A DNA stretch of 64,000 bases from Leeuwenhoekiella sp. MAR_2009_132 (GTDB lineage: Bacteria; Bacteroidota; Bacteroidia; Flavobacteriales; Flavobacteriaceae): assembly GCF_000687915.1 (NCBI RefSeq), contig NZ_JHZY01000002.1, positions 868,001-932,000 of the forward strand, given 5' to 3'. Below the pieces are notes generated by a model. The model saw only the letters and a list, made by a program, of their open reading frames with translations, was not told the DNA's origin and ran no database searches. Below, in pieces: positions 36,501 to 45,931 of the stretch (position 1 is its first letter; each line of letters begins with the position of its first letter). A program made the translations under genes and the position numbers.

Positions 36501-38086
36501 AAACCCGTAAGAGTACACCTTACGTAGGTCTAATCTCACCGCCACCGCATCATGATATTTATTCAATTGAAGATTTAGCACAATTAATATATGACCTTAA
36601 ATCTGCAAACCGCGAAGCACGTATTAATGTGAAGCTGGTTTCTGAAGTAGGAGTAGGTACGGTTGCGGCCGGTGTTGCAAAAGCAATGGCAGACGTAATT
36701 TTAATTTCAGGTTATGATGGGGGTACAGGAGCTTCTCCATTAACATCTCTAAGACATTGCGGTTTACCCTGGGAATTAGGTATTGCTGAAGCACAACAAA
36801 CCTTAGTGCTTAACAATCTACGTAGCAGAATACGTCTGGAATGTGATGGTCAGTTAAAAACAGGACGTGATGTAGCGGTAGCTTGTCTGCTGGGTGCAGA
36901 AGAATTTGGTTTTGCAACAGCTCCATTAGTAGCATCAGGTTGTATTATGATGCGTGTGTGTCATCTAAACACTTGCCCGGTGGGTATAGCAACGCAAAAC
37001 CCAGACCTTCGCAAGAAGTTTAAAGGGAAGCCAGAACACGTAGTAAACTTCATGTATTTTGTGGCAGAAGAGTTACGTGAGATAATGGCACAACTTGGTT
37101 TCCGAACTATAGATGAGATGGTAGGACAGGTTCAAAAGTTAGATCGCAGTAAAGCAGTAGAGCATTATAAAGCTGCGGGAGTAGATCTTTCTCCTATATT
37201 ACACAATATAGCTGTTCCTCAAGGCGTAAAAGTTTATAATACGGAAACTCAAAATCATCACTTAGAAAAATCTATCGATTTTGAAATTATAGAGTTAGCA
37301 CACACCGCTTTATTTAGAAAAGAGAAAACAACTTTAGATCTTGACATTACTAATTTAGATCGTGCAGTAGGTGCAATCTTAAGTAACGAGATTTCAAAAA
37401 TTTATGGCGAGCAAGGATTACCTGACAATACGTTGAAAGTAAACTTTAAAGGTTCAGCAGGTCAAAGTTTTGGAGCTTTTGCTACTCGAGGCTTAACCCT
37501 AAAGGTAGATGGTAACGCAAATGATTATGTGGGTAAAGGTCTTTCCGGAGCTCGCTTAATTGTAAAAGTACCAGAAGAAGCAACCTTTGAAGCTAGTGAG
37601 AATGTGATTATAGGTAATGTTGCGTTATATGGTGCAACAAGTGGTGAAGCGTATTTTAACGGTACAGCCGGAGAACGTTTCTGTGTACGTAATAGTGGAG
37701 CCGTGGCTGTCGTTGAAGGTATTGGAGATCACGGGTGTGAATATATGACCGGTGGCTTAGCAGTAATTCTGGGTAAAACAGGACGTAATTTTGGAGCAGG
37801 TATGAGCGGTGGTGTAGCCTATGTTTTAGATGCAGACAGCACATTTAGATCAAAATGTAATGCTACAGATTTAAATCTCGATCCGGTTACAGAGTCAGAA
37901 GATGTAACGCAACTTCACGAGCTAGTAACTAATCATTACAATTATACGCAAAGTACTTTAGCACAACGTATATTAGAAAACTGGGATTCTTATCTGCCTA
38001 AGTTTGTAAAAGTACTTCCAGAAGAATACCGTAAGGCTCTTATACGATTAGAAGAAGAAGAAAAATTAACAGATTTAACGGAATAA
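33578..38086 (+). CDS. gltB: Glutamate synthase, large subunit
   Basis: The 1502-residue subunit makes glutamate from glutamine and 2-oxoglutarate. I chose the ATG at 33578 because AGGAG stands seven bases before it and because the short propeptide then ends at the catalytic Cys16 (WEHENCGAGF). Domains in order: glutamine amidotransferase (16-~420), central domain, FMN-binding synthase domain with SGEGGED, and the 3Fe-4S cysteines in RVCHLNTCPVG. A C-terminal glycine-rich beta-helix follows. A start 15 codons earlier is open but would lengthen the propeptide. gltD follows after 7 bases. Confidence 0.97.
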   Translation: MEKQGLYSPEWEHENCGAGFICSLEGNKSNDIIHKALEILEKLEHRGAVSSDGKTGDGAGILIDIPYDFFEENCDFDLPAPREYAMGNVFLPKKENQRAYCKEVFEKQIKDKGLVLLGWRKVPVDAGYLGSIAASVEPHIEQIFIGKPNADMQEQEFMIKLYTARKITEHTILSSKLSEHSYFYLPSLSNKTLIFKGLLMPEDIKFYYTDLLDPKLTTRLALVHQRFSTNTFPTWDLAQPFRYMCHNGEINTLRGNVSRMRSREELLESEWFGEEIKELFPIILKGKSDSASMDMVVELLLMSGRSLPEIMMMLVPEAWEKHQDMSEAKKAFYEFNSCIMEPWDGPASIPFTDGDYIGAVLDRNGLRPSRYSVTKTGYVIMSSETGVLDLEPKNIAFHGRLEPGKMFLVDMKAGRIINDEEIKESIVSKKPYGEWLNKNRVNLKDIPYRDVDLKVEETIFDLRKNAFGYTAEDIRTIILPMAGKGKEPIGSMGSDTPLAVLSERPQLLYNYFKQLFAQVTNPPLDGIREELITDLSLTLGPDTNLMEITPDYCKKIRIQNPVISKEDLDKIKNFDHPDFKVTEIPMLYDANRGLNGLEDALESMVAQASEAIDAGHTILILSDRGVNEKMAPIPALLGCSYMNSGLFRSGQRSKMSIIIESAEPREVHHFALLFGYGASAINPYMVNEIIREEIDEKNLENIEFQDAVENYNKAVGKGVIKVMNKIGISTLNSYRGSRLFEALGLNSKLIEKYFPNTPSRIEGIGLYEVEQEVAKRHSRTFKRQDISGNLEMEIGGDYRWRRNGEKHMFNPLTIAKLQDSVRQNNPKTYKEYASLVNEQSKQLMTIRGLFEFSNYDPIPLEEVEPWTEIVKRFKTGAMSYGSISKEAHENLAVAMNRIGGKSNSGEGGEDAERFYKSPNGDWRNSAIKQVASGRFGVTSNYLTSAAEIQIKMAQGAKPGEGGQLPGEKVNKFIAKTRKSTPYVGLISPPPHHDIYSIEDLAQLIYDLKSANREARINVKLVSEVGVGTVAAGVAKAMADVILISGYDGGTGASPLTSLRHCGLPWELGIAEAQQTLVLNNLRSRIRLECDGQLKTGRDVAVACLLGAEEFGFATAPLVASGCIMMRVCHLNTCPVGIATQNPDLRKKFKGKPEHVVNFMYFVAEELREIMAQLGFRTIDEMVGQVQKLDRSKAVEHYKAAGVDLSPILHNIAVPQGVKVYNTETQNHHLEKSIDFEIIELAHTALFRKEKTTLDLDITNLDRAVGAILSNEISKIYGEQGLPDNTLKVNFKGSAGQSFGAFATRGLTLKVDGNANDYVGKGLSGARLIVKVPEEATFEASENVIIGNVALYGATSGEAYFNGTAGERFCVRNSGAVAVVEGIGDHGCEYMTGGLAVILGKTGRNFGAGMSGGVAYVLDADSTFRSKCNATDLNLDPVTESEDVTQLHELVTNHYNYTQSTLAQRILENWDSYLPKFVKVLPEEYRKALIRLEEEEKLTDLTE

Positions 38087-38093
38087 TAGAATC

Positions 38094-39560
38094 ATGGGAA
38101 AAATAACCGGATTTTTAGAATACGAAAGAAAAATAGAACCGTACAAACCTGTTGAAGAACGGGTGAAGAAGTATGAAGAATTTACAATACCCTTAGAGAA
38201 ATCTGAACTTAAGAATCAAGGAGCCCGCTGTATGGATTGTGGGATTCCATTTTGTCATAGTGGTTGTCCATTGGGTAATTTAATACCAGATTTTAACGAC
38301 GCAGTTTACCGTGAGCGTTGGGAAGAGGCAGCACATATACTGCACGGCACAAATAATTTTCCTGAATTTACAGGTAGATTATGTCCTGCACCATGTGAAG
38401 AAGCATGTGTTTTGGGTATAAATGAAGACCCGGTTACTATTGAGAATATTGAAAAAAATATAGCTGAAGAAGCTTTTAAAAACGGATGGATAAAGGCGAA
38501 CCCGCCTCATAAACGCACCGGTAAAAAAGTGGCTGTAATTGGATCTGGTCCCGCTGGTCTTGCCACTGCGCAGCAGTTAAATCGTGCAGGACATTTGGTT
38601 ACTGTTTATGAACGAGATGAAAAACCAGGAGGTTTATTACGTTACGGTATTCCTGATTTTAAGATGGAAAAGCACGTCATAGACCGTAGACTGGTAATTC
38701 TTGAAGAAGAAGGGATTACTTTCAAATGCGGAGTTCACGTTGGCGTAGATATTACGGCAGATGCATTAAAGGAAGAGTATGATGCAGTAGTGCTTTGTAG
38801 TGGTGCAACCGTGCGCAGAACATTACCTATTGAAGGAGCAGACTTAAAAGGTATTTATCAGGCTATGGATTTCTTACCTCAAAATAACCGTCGCGTTGAT
38901 GGCATAAAATGGAAAGGTGAAGAAATAAATGCAAACGGTAAAGATGTCATCGTAATAGGCGGTGGAGACACCGGTAGTGACTGTATAGGTACATCTATAC
39001 GACAAGGTGCTACCAGTGTAAATAATTTTGAGATAATGAGTAAGGGAACTCCTGAGCGTCCTGAAAATCAGCCTTGGCCTTATTGGCCTATGCGATTACG
39101 TACCAGTAGTTCTCATAAAGAAGGTGCAGAACGCTTTTTCTCAATCTCTACAAAAAAGTTTGTAAGTGATAAAGATGGAAATTTAACCGGTTTGGTAACC
39201 TCTGAGGTAGAGTGGACCCATAAACCCGGAGAGCGACCTAATCTTTCTGAGGTACCGGGTACTGAAAAAGAATGGAAAGCAGATATGGTTTTTCTTGCTT
39301 TAGGTTTTACCGGAAGTGAAGCTACAATAGCTGAGCAATTAGGTGTAAAATTAGATCCAAGAACAAATATTCAGGCTTCTGTAGATGATTATATGACTAA
39401 TGTACCGGGTGTTTTTGCAGCAGGAGATACGCGTAGAGGACAATCTTTAATTGTATGGGCGATTTCTGAAGGTAGACAAGCGGCACACTATGTTGATAAA
39501 TATTTAATGGGGAAATCAGATTTACCTCTTAAAGGAGATGGTGATTTACCTCGAGTATAA
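38094..39560 (+). CDS. gltD: Glutamate synthase, small subunit
   Basis: A 488-residue FAD/NAD(P)H subunit that feeds electrons to GltB. The N-terminal Fe-S cysteines are in CMDCGIPFCHSGCP and CPAPCEEAC. Two dinucleotide motifs are visible: VIGSGPAGLA (FAD) near residue 150 and VIGGGDTGSD (NAD(P)H) near 285. The C-terminal motif GVFAAGDTRRGQSLIVWAI is standard. It shares an operon with gltB and is followed by a terminator. Confidence 0.97.
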   Translation: MGKITGFLEYERKIEPYKPVEERVKKYEEFTIPLEKSELKNQGARCMDCGIPFCHSGCPLGNLIPDFNDAVYRERWEEAAHILHGTNNFPEFTGRLCPAPCEEACVLGINEDPVTIENIEKNIAEEAFKNGWIKANPPHKRTGKKVAVIGSGPAGLATAQQLNRAGHLVTVYERDEKPGGLLRYGIPDFKMEKHVIDRRLVILEEEGITFKCGVHVGVDITADALKEEYDAVVLCSGATVRRTLPIEGADLKGIYQAMDFLPQNNRRVDGIKWKGEEINANGKDVIVIGGGDTGSDCIGTSIRQGATSVNNFEIMSKGTPERPENQPWPYWPMRLRTSSSHKEGAERFFSISTKKFVSDKDGNLTGLVTSEVEWTHKPGERPNLSEVPGTEKEWKADMVFLALGFTGSEATIAEQLGVKLDPRTNIQASVDDYMTNVPGVFAAGDTRRGQSLIVWAISEGRQAAHYVDKYLMGKSDLPLKGDGDLPRV

Positions 39561-39583
39561 TTATACATAAACTTTAGTTTTTT

Positions 39584-39616
39584 AAAACGACCGGAGCAAT
39601 CCAGTCGTTTTTTTTT
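39584..39616 (+). terminator. Terminator of gltBD
   Basis: AAAACGAC pairs with GTCGTTTT, with an inner GGA/TCC stem closed by a GCAA loop, then a run of T. Confidence 0.88.
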
Positions 39617-39669
39617 GTTTTTAGACGCAACCCTTCTTAAAGTTTTTCATCTACTCAAAAAACATATTT

Positions 39670-40110
39670 ATGAAGTTTAGATTCTCCTATTTATTTTTGA
39701 GTTTGATAATCCTGGGGTCGTGTTCAGATACCTCAGAGCAGCCCATAGAAGTACAAGAAAATCAATCAATTAAATTATCTCTTGTAAAAATGTCTGGTAA
39801 TACGCTTAATTCTGAACGCAGCGGTTCAGAAATGGAATGGCAGGAATATTATGAATTAGGCAGTGAGATGCGATTTACTAAAGTGCAGATTCGGGATGGA
39901 GATACCTTAAGCTCTCAGGGCGAATTTGATATTGTAATGATTGAAAGTGATAAATATTTAAAATTCACACACGATACAGACAATGTGCTGGTAGGAAATT
40001 GTACGGGAACAACTGAAGAATTTTTAGAGTATATAGACTCGAGTAGCCTAAAGAGTAACTGGGAACAGTGCGATGGCCCTGGTTTGTTTTATAGTTTTGG
40101 AGATAAATAA
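39670..40110 (+). CDS. Small lipoprotein, function unknown
   Basis: A 146-residue protein with a lipoprotein signal (MKFRFSYLFLSLIILGSC, lipobox LGSC). The mature part has two cysteines late in the chain (NCTGTTEEF and WEQCDG) that could form a disulfide. I recognise no family. It stands alone between two strong terminators, after gltD and before dnaN. Confidence 0.7.
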   Translation: MKFRFSYLFLSLIILGSCSDTSEQPIEVQENQSIKLSLVKMSGNTLNSERSGSEMEWQEYYELGSEMRFTKVQIRDGDTLSSQGEFDIVMIESDKYLKFTHDTDNVLVGNCTGTTEEFLEYIDSSSLKSNWEQCDGPGLFYSFGDK

Positions 40111-40164
40111 TTTAACTGGTTTAATAGCTTACTAATCTACAGAACATTACTTTGATTAATATAG

Positions 40165-40198
40165 AAAAAGCCCTGTTGAATTATCAACAGGGCTTTTT
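40165..40198. terminator. Bidirectional terminator between the lipoprotein gene and dnaN
   Basis: Perfect 15-base arms AAAAAGCCCTGTTGA and its complement around loop ATTA, with A/T runs at both ends. Confidence 0.93.
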
Positions 40199-40226
40199 CA
40201 CGTAATAAAAGGTATTTTTAAACTGT

Positions 40227-41345
40227 CTAGTTGTTAAGCATTACCGGCATAACCAGCATGGTTACTTTTTCACCTTCATCTAAGCCATCTACGGGAGTTA
40301 AAATTCCCGCACGATTAGGAAGTGACATTTCAAGAGAAACGTCATTAGCATTCAGGTTATTAAGCATTTCTACCAGAAAACGACTGTTAAATCCTATTTG
40401 CATGTCGTCACCTTGATAATCACAGGTTAAACGCTCTTCTGCTTTATTACTGTAATCTATATCTTCTGCAGAAATATTTAATTCTGCACCCGCAATTTTA
40501 AGTCTGATTTGGTGTGTGGTTTTATTTGAGAAAATAGAAACACGACGTACCGAATTTAAAAACTGATTACGGTCTATAATTAATTTATTAGGATTCTCTT
40601 TAGGAATTACCGCTTCGTAATTTGGATATTTACCATCTATAAGACGACACAACAATTGTACATTGTCAAAACTAAATTTTGCATTAGAATCATTGTATTC
40701 TACCGTAATATCATCGTCGCTAGAAGCTAAAATACCTTTTAAAAGATTCAGCGGCTTTTTAGGCATAATAAATTCTGCCGTTTGTGTAGCTTTTACATCT
40801 GTGCGACCGTATTTAACCAGTTTATGAGCGTCTGTTGCAACAAACGTCAAACCTTCGGTATCAAATTGAAAGAATACACCACTCATCACCGGTCTCAAAT
40901 CGTCATTTCCGGTAGCAAAAATAGTGTTGCTCACTGCTGTTGCTAAAACTGCAGCAGGTATAGTTACTTTACTAGGGTCGTCTAATTCAACTGCATTTGG
41001 AAATTCTTCACCAGAAGCATAGGCTAGAGCATATTTACCGTGGTTAGAGCTTATTTCTATAGTGTGGTTATCACCTACAACAAAAGTTAAAGGCTGCTCA
41101 GGAAACGTTTTTAACGTATCTAATAAAAGACGTGCAGGTACCGCAATATTTCCCGTATCTTCAGACTCTACATCAAGAACGGCAATCATTGTAGTTTCTA
41201 AATCTGAAGCAGAAACTTTAAGAACATTATCTTCTAACTCAAATAGGAAATTATCTAAAATAGGAAGCGTGTTACTGTTGTTAATTACCCCACCTAAAAC
41301 TTGTAGTTGTTTTAAAAGGTAAGAACTTGATACAATAAATTTCAT
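40227..41345 (-). CDS. dnaN: DNA polymerase III beta sliding clamp
   Basis: A 372-residue ring-forming clamp that holds DNA polymerase III on DNA. It has three similar domains of about 120 residues, the start MKFIVSSSYLLKQLQVLGGVI, the central FATDAHKLVKYGR block and the conserved C-terminal MLVMPVMLNN. The replication origin genes are not in this window, so dnaN is not next to dnaA here. gldG lies upstream on the same strand across a 141-base gap. Confidence 0.97.
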   Translation of the reverse strand: MKFIVSSSYLLKQLQVLGGVINNSNTLPILDNFLFELEDNVLKVSASDLETTMIAVLDVESEDTGNIAVPARLLLDTLKTFPEQPLTFVVGDNHTIEISSNHGKYALAYASGEEFPNAVELDDPSKVTIPAAVLATAVSNTIFATGNDDLRPVMSGVFFQFDTEGLTFVATDAHKLVKYGRTDVKATQTAEFIMPKKPLNLLKGILASSDDDITVEYNDSNAKFSFDNVQLLCRLIDGKYPNYEAVIPKENPNKLIIDRNQFLNSVRRVSIFSNKTTHQIRLKIAGAELNISAEDIDYSNKAEERLTCDYQGDDMQIGFNSRFLVEMLNNLNANDVSLEMSLPNRAGILTPVDGLDEGEKVTMLVMPVMLNN

Positions 41346-41436
41346 AAGAAGGTGCTATTTATAAAGTTTGGTTCATCAGTTGAACCAGAATATAATTGGT
41401 TGTAAGTTTAAAAATACAGCTGGTTTAACAGCCTAA

Positions 41437-41472
41437 CAAAGATATCGTAATAGCTTTTTTTGCCGAAACAAA
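41437..41472 (-). promoter_or_regulatory. Putative dnaN promoter
   Basis: On the minus strand TTTG (41469-41472) is followed by 24 bases and TATCTTTG (41437-41444), close to the Bacteroidota TTG-N(17-23)-TAnnTTTG pattern. The start codon is 92 bases downstream. Confidence 0.45.
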
Positions 41473-41486
41473 CTTATTAACATCTA

Positions 41487-43160
41487 TTAATGATAGCTGC
41501 GACGTCTAAGATAGATATATACACCTGCAAAAAGAACTAAAAATAGTAATGAAGTCGCTAAAATAAAGGCTTGCCAGCTTGAGCGATCGTTAATAGTTTT
41601 CTCAATATCTAATGCCGGGAGGAGAATACTTTTACTTCGAATGTTAATAAGACCGGTATCGTCAAGGAGGTAGTTCACCGTATTGAGTAAAAATTCTTTA
41701 TTACCGTATTCCTTGAACGTAAATTTATCGAAACCTAATTCAAGAGGTCTGCCATTTTGATCTAAATCATTACGTATTATATCACCGTCTGCGATTACAA
41801 CAATTGCTGTTTCTTTATTTGATTTTTCTAAAAATTTAAGACTTGAAGATTCGACAGGAAGTATTCTGTTTTTAAAGGCTGAAGTAAAGTTTCCTTCTAA
41901 TAAAACAGCTAGAGTTTGAGCTCCGCCTGCATAGCGTTCGGGTTTAGGTTCTGTAGTTATTGTTTCTAGCGAAATAGGAAGAGGAACACCACTTAACTTT
42001 GTGAGTAGTGAACTTTTTAAAAGTACTGTTTTGCGCGTTTCTGTTTCTAGTAAGTCAATCTGATTGGCATATCTTAAAAAAACAGGATTGTCAATATTTG
42101 TATTAATTGGGTGGTTTTCTTCCGTAGTAATTAATGGATAGTAAAACCATGGTAACTGTGTGTATTGAGAATTAGTGGTCTCACCACTAGCTAATACGAG
42201 CGGAGCGGCATATAAATCTTCTACTAAAACTGGATTTATACGTATGCCGTATTTAAAGAAAAAATCATTAAGGTTGAGCATGCGCGCGGTTGCCAGTGCC
42301 ATACCATCATTTGCATAGAGGCTATCTGTTTCCATGGCAACCTCATCTATAAGATATATTGCTTTACCACCTTGAATCGTGAATTGATCTAAGGCATACT
42401 TTTCTACATCTGTAAAAGCTTTTGTAGGTTTTGCAGCAACTACAAGATCAAAACTGTTAAGTGCCTGCATAACCTGATCTGTATTTCCATTAACAGAATC
42501 TAGCGGAAAAGGTGCTATAAAATAGCTTTCTCTTAATGTTTTAAAAAAGTCTGCAATGTATTTGTCATCCAGTTCACCATTACCCTTTAGTACAGCAATA
42601 CGTTTACTTTTAGGATTTAAAAGTTTATATAGACCATTAGAAAAAGCATATTCAAGATTTTGAACAGAACGGCTTACGAGTTCATCTGGGCTTGCCCCTA
42701 AAGTCTTTTTTAATAATGGTATAGGTACTGTTTTACCTTTGTAGGATGCTATTGCCCACGGAAATATAAATTCTTGTGTAACCTTACCATTATTACGTAG
42801 CTGTACCTGTTCTGGTCGCATACCACGATTGTTAAAATCCTGTGCTATAGTTTCTACTATAGCACCCTCGGGTACAGGATTTACAAAAGCAAACTTAATA
42901 TTAGGGTTTTCTGAAGCATATTCCTCAAGCAGCTGGCGGGTTTCTAGTTGCAGTTTATGAAACGCGTCAGGCACGTTTCCTTCTAATAAAACATCAATTA
43001 TTAAAGGCTCTGTTGCTTTAGCGAGAATCGTTTCTGAAGATTCTGACAGGGTATATCTGGCATCTGCTGTAAGATCTATTCTAAAGCTATAAAGCTGTGA
43101 TAAATAACCAACGACTATAAGCAAGGCAAGAACTATAGGATATTTAGAATTTAACTTCAT
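41487..43160 (-). CDS. gldG: Gliding motility protein GldG (ABC-type exporter component)
   Basis: A 557-residue protein with an N-terminal membrane anchor (KYPIVLALLIVVGYLSQL), a large periplasmic region (DUF4350-like; the block KRIAVLKGNGELDDKYIADFF) and a C-terminal membrane helix (about 530-552). GldF and GldG, with the ATPase GldA (not in the window), form an ABC-type complex needed for gliding in Flavobacterium. I chose the ATG at 43160, one base after the gldF stop, preceded by AAGG. A start six codons upstream, overlapping gldF, is also open. Confidence 0.93.
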   Translation of the reverse strand: MKLNSKYPIVLALLIVVGYLSQLYSFRIDLTADARYTLSESSETILAKATEPLIIDVLLEGNVPDAFHKLQLETRQLLEEYASENPNIKFAFVNPVPEGAIVETIAQDFNNRGMRPEQVQLRNNGKVTQEFIFPWAIASYKGKTVPIPLLKKTLGASPDELVSRSVQNLEYAFSNGLYKLLNPKSKRIAVLKGNGELDDKYIADFFKTLRESYFIAPFPLDSVNGNTDQVMQALNSFDLVVAAKPTKAFTDVEKYALDQFTIQGGKAIYLIDEVAMETDSLYANDGMALATARMLNLNDFFFKYGIRINPVLVEDLYAAPLVLASGETTNSQYTQLPWFYYPLITTEENHPINTNIDNPVFLRYANQIDLLETETRKTVLLKSSLLTKLSGVPLPISLETITTEPKPERYAGGAQTLAVLLEGNFTSAFKNRILPVESSSLKFLEKSNKETAIVVIADGDIIRNDLDQNGRPLELGFDKFTFKEYGNKEFLLNTVNYLLDDTGLINIRSKSILLPALDIEKTINDRSSWQAFILATSLLFLVLFAGVYIYLRRRSYH

Positions 43161-43161
43161 A

Positions 43162-43878
43162 TTACCTTTTCTTTTCAAGCTTAAAAGTGGTCATTGCTAT
43201 AAACGCTGTGGCTACACTTAAAAAATAAATCAAATCCCTACTGTCTAAAACGCCGCGACTAATACTTTCAAAATGGCGTTGCAAACTGAGCGTTTTCAAA
43301 AATTCGATATTAGAAACATCTGCTAAACCATCAAAACCAAAATAGAAAAGGAAGCATAAAAAAACTGCTATTATAAATGCGACAATCTGATTTTCAGATA
43401 AGGTTGAGGCAAAAATTCCAATTGCTGTATAGGCGAGCGCTAAAAAAAGAAGGCCCAGATACGAACCTATTAAAATACCAGAATCGTAATTACCCTGAGG
43501 ATTTCCCAATTGATCTATAGCATAAATGTAAACTAGCGTAGGAATGAGCGTTAAAACAATTAATAGAAACGCGCCAAAAAATTTTCCCAGAACTAATTTT
43601 AACGTGGTTATGGGTTGTGTTAAGAGAAGCTCTAATGTACCCAGTCGTAATTCGTCACTAAAACTGCGCATAGTTACGGCGGGAATTAAAAAAATAAAAA
43701 TCCACGGTGCAAGCTGAAAAAACGGTGTTAGATCTGCAAACCCATAATCAAATTGATTGAAGTCATTATCAAATACCCAAAGAAAAAGCCAATTGAGAAT
43801 CAGAAACAGGCCTATCACGAGATAACCTACCGGAGATGCAAAAAATGAATGAAATTCTTTTTTTAGTATGGCAATCAT
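43162..43878 (-). CDS. gldF: Gliding motility ABC permease GldF
   Basis: A 238-residue ABC-2-type permease with six membrane segments. The start MIAILKKEFHSFFASPVGYLVIG and the RSFSDELRLGTLELLLTQPITT block are characteristic. It forms the membrane channel of the Gld exporter with GldG. It is 27 bases after the Gfo/Idh gene, in one minus-strand run. Confidence 0.94.
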   Translation of the reverse strand: MIAILKKEFHSFFASPVGYLVIGLFLILNWLFLWVFDNDFNQFDYGFADLTPFFQLAPWIFIFLIPAVTMRSFSDELRLGTLELLLTQPITTLKLVLGKFFGAFLLIVLTLIPTLVYIYAIDQLGNPQGNYDSGILIGSYLGLLFLALAYTAIGIFASTLSENQIVAFIIAVFLCFLFYFGFDGLADVSNIEFLKTLSLQRHFESISRGVLDSRDLIYFLSVATAFIAMTTFKLEKKR

Positions 43879-43905
43879 ATTAAAACGAGCAGTTTTGAGC
43901 AGTAT

Positions 43906-44865
43906 TTATAAATCTGCAATAATTTTCATAGCAATACGTAATGCTTCGGTGCCCTGCGCTAAACTAACGACAGGAGTAGTATCTTGTTGTATAGATTGAG
44001 CAAAAGCTTCTAGCTCATCTAAGATGGCATTATTATCCTGTACTTCAGGATTGTCAAAATAGATTTGCTTTTTAATTCCTTCAGCATTCTGTAAAATCAT
44101 CGCAAAATCATCTGCTTTTTCAGGAGCATCTTTCATACGTACGATTTCACATTTCTTCTCTAAAAAGTCAACAGAGATATAGGCGTCTTTTTGAAAAAAC
44201 CTGGCTTTTCTCATCTTTTTCATAGAGATACGACTTGCGGTGAGATTTGCAACACAACCATTTTCAAATTCAATACGAGCATTTGCAATATCTGGAGTAT
44301 CACTAATTACTGAAACTCCTGAGGCCGATACTTTTTTAACCTTACTTTTTACGACACTTAATATCGCATCGATATCGTGAATCATTAAATCTAAGACTAC
44401 AGGAACATCTGTACCGCGAGGATTAAATTCAGCAAGGCGATGTGCCTCAATAAACATGGGATTGTCTATAAAATCCTTTACTGCGCTAAATGCAGGATTA
44501 AAGCGTTCTACATGACCTACCTGACCACGTACTCCGTGCTTTTTTGCAAGTTCACGTATGGCGACCGCTTGTTCTACAGTTTGAGTAATGGGTTTTTCAA
44601 TAAATAAATGTTTGCCAGCTTTTATAACTTCTTCTGCACAGTCAAAATGATGTGTAGTAGGTGTAACCACGTCAACTATATCACAAGCTTCAATTAAAGC
44701 AGCCCTAGAAGGGAAACGGGTGTACCCAAATTCTTTTACGACAGCCTCGGCTACCGCATCAGAATCATCGTAAAAGCCTACTAATTCGTATGCTTCAGAT
44801 TGTTGTAAAAGTTTTAAATGTATTTTTCCTAAGTGACCTGCACCCAGAACGCCGGCTTTTAGCAT
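43906..44865 (-). CDS. Gfo/Idh/MocA family oxidoreductase
   Basis: A 319-residue NAD(P)-dependent enzyme. The Rossmann motif GVLGAGHLGKIHL is at the N-terminus; EKPITQTVEQA, the catalytic-lysine segment of the family (Lys near residue 96), and GHVERFNPAF follow. The substrate is a sugar or inositol derivative in this family but cannot be named here. It leads the run into gldFG, though a functional link is not evident. Confidence 0.9.
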   Translation of the reverse strand: MLKAGVLGAGHLGKIHLKLLQQSEAYELVGFYDDSDAVAEAVVKEFGYTRFPSRAALIEACDIVDVVTPTTHHFDCAEEVIKAGKHLFIEKPITQTVEQAVAIRELAKKHGVRGQVGHVERFNPAFSAVKDFIDNPMFIEAHRLAEFNPRGTDVPVVLDLMIHDIDAILSVVKSKVKKVSASGVSVISDTPDIANARIEFENGCVANLTASRISMKKMRKARFFQKDAYISVDFLEKKCEIVRMKDAPEKADDFAMILQNAEGIKKQIYFDNPEVQDNNAILDELEAFAQSIQQDTTPVVSLAQGTEALRIAMKIIADL

Positions 44866-44883
44866 AATCTATTTTGTTTTACA

Positions 44884-44891
44884 CAAAAATA
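44884..44891 (-). promoter_or_regulatory. Possible -7 element before the Gfo/Idh-gldFG run
   Basis: TATTTTTG on the minus strand, 18 bases before the start codon, matches TAnnTTTG. Confidence 0.38.
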
Positions 44892-44984
44892 GGCTTTCTA
44901 AGCCATAAATTATCTAATGGGCATTGTTGAAAAAATGAATGTGTTTTCTTAGCAAAGGCGGTCGTAGATTTTTAATTTAGCGTT

Positions 44985-45626
44985 ATGAAAGATACTACGC
45001 GTCATCAGGGCAAACGCCGTCTGTTAGCTCAGATTCTCGAAAAAAAAGGAATAACAAATAAAGACGTGCTTGATGCCGTACGCAAAATACCGCGTCACTT
45101 TTTTATGGATAGCAGTTTTGAAGATCACGCCTATCAAGACAAGGCTTTTCCTATTGCTGCAGACCAAACCATTTCACAACCTTATACGGTTGCATTTCAA
45201 ACTGAACTACTTGAATTAAAAAAAGGCGCTATAGTCTTAGAAATAGGAACGGGGAGTGGTTATCAAACAGCTGTACTTTGTGAAGTAGGCGCAAAAGTAT
45301 ATAGCATAGAACGCCAGCAAGAATTGTTTAGAAAAACAAAGAATTTTTTAGCAAAATTAGGATACCGTCCCAAGCGTTTAACCTTTGGAGATGGTTATTT
45401 GGGAATGCCTGAATTTGCTCCTTTTGATGGAATTATTGTAACTGCAGGAGCTCCTTTTATTCCTAAACCACTACTTGCCCAATTAAAAATAGGAGGTAAG
45501 CTTGTGATTCCTGTAGGTGACGAGGTACAAACCATGACCCGCATAATTCGCAAAAGTGAAACCGACTTTGAAAAGAAAGAGTATGGGGAGTTTAGATTTG
45601 TTCCGCTATTAGAGGATAAAAATTAA
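44985..45626 (+). CDS. pcm: Protein-L-isoaspartate O-methyltransferase
   Basis: A 213-residue SAM-dependent repair enzyme that methylates isoaspartyl residues in damaged proteins. The substrate motif is TISQPYTVAFQTELL (near residue 62), the SAM-binding loop is LEIGTGSGYQTAVL and the post-I region GDGYLGMPEFAPFDGIIVTAGAP. Its 3' end overlaps the facing small gene by four bases. Confidence 0.95.
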   Translation: MKDTTRHQGKRRLLAQILEKKGITNKDVLDAVRKIPRHFFMDSSFEDHAYQDKAFPIAADQTISQPYTVAFQTELLELKKGAIVLEIGTGSGYQTAVLCEVGAKVYSIERQQELFRKTKNFLAKLGYRPKRLTFGDGYLGMPEFAPFDGIIVTAGAPFIPKPLLAQLKIGGKLVIPVGDEVQTMTRIIRKSETDFEKKEYGEFRFVPLLEDKN

Positions 45627-45856
45627 ATGGAACTATTCTTTTGCCAGGATGTATAGTGAAACCATACCAAACCGGCAGCAGATACTAAAGTAATAATATA
45701 AACAGGTATGTACTTAAGCTGACCCAATTGAGAAATTGAATGTATATCTGATAAAGCCCAAAGTATAAATATTAATCCTACAAGCCATACAAGGCTTGCC
45801 GCACGCAATTGTTTTATAAACGTTTTATTTTTTTTAAAGTGTTTTGAAGATTGCAT
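45623..45856 (-). CDS. Small two-helix membrane protein, unknown
   Basis: A 77-residue protein from the start MQSSKHFKKNKTF, basic at the N-terminus, with two membrane segments (ASLVWLVGLIFILWAL and YIPVYIITLVSAAGLVWF). A longer in-frame start adds 16 residues. I recognise no family. It overlaps the pcm end by four bases on the opposite strand. Confidence 0.6.
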   Translation of the reverse strand: MQSSKHFKKNKTFIKQLRAASLVWLVGLIFILWALSDIHSISQLGQLKYIPVYIITLVSAAGLVWFHYTSWQKNSSI

Positions 45857-45931
45857 AATCTCTATGATTTTTAGTAAAAATTGGTAATAACTTACAAAAA
45901 TCAAGACGAAAATCCAAAAACAATTGGGGTT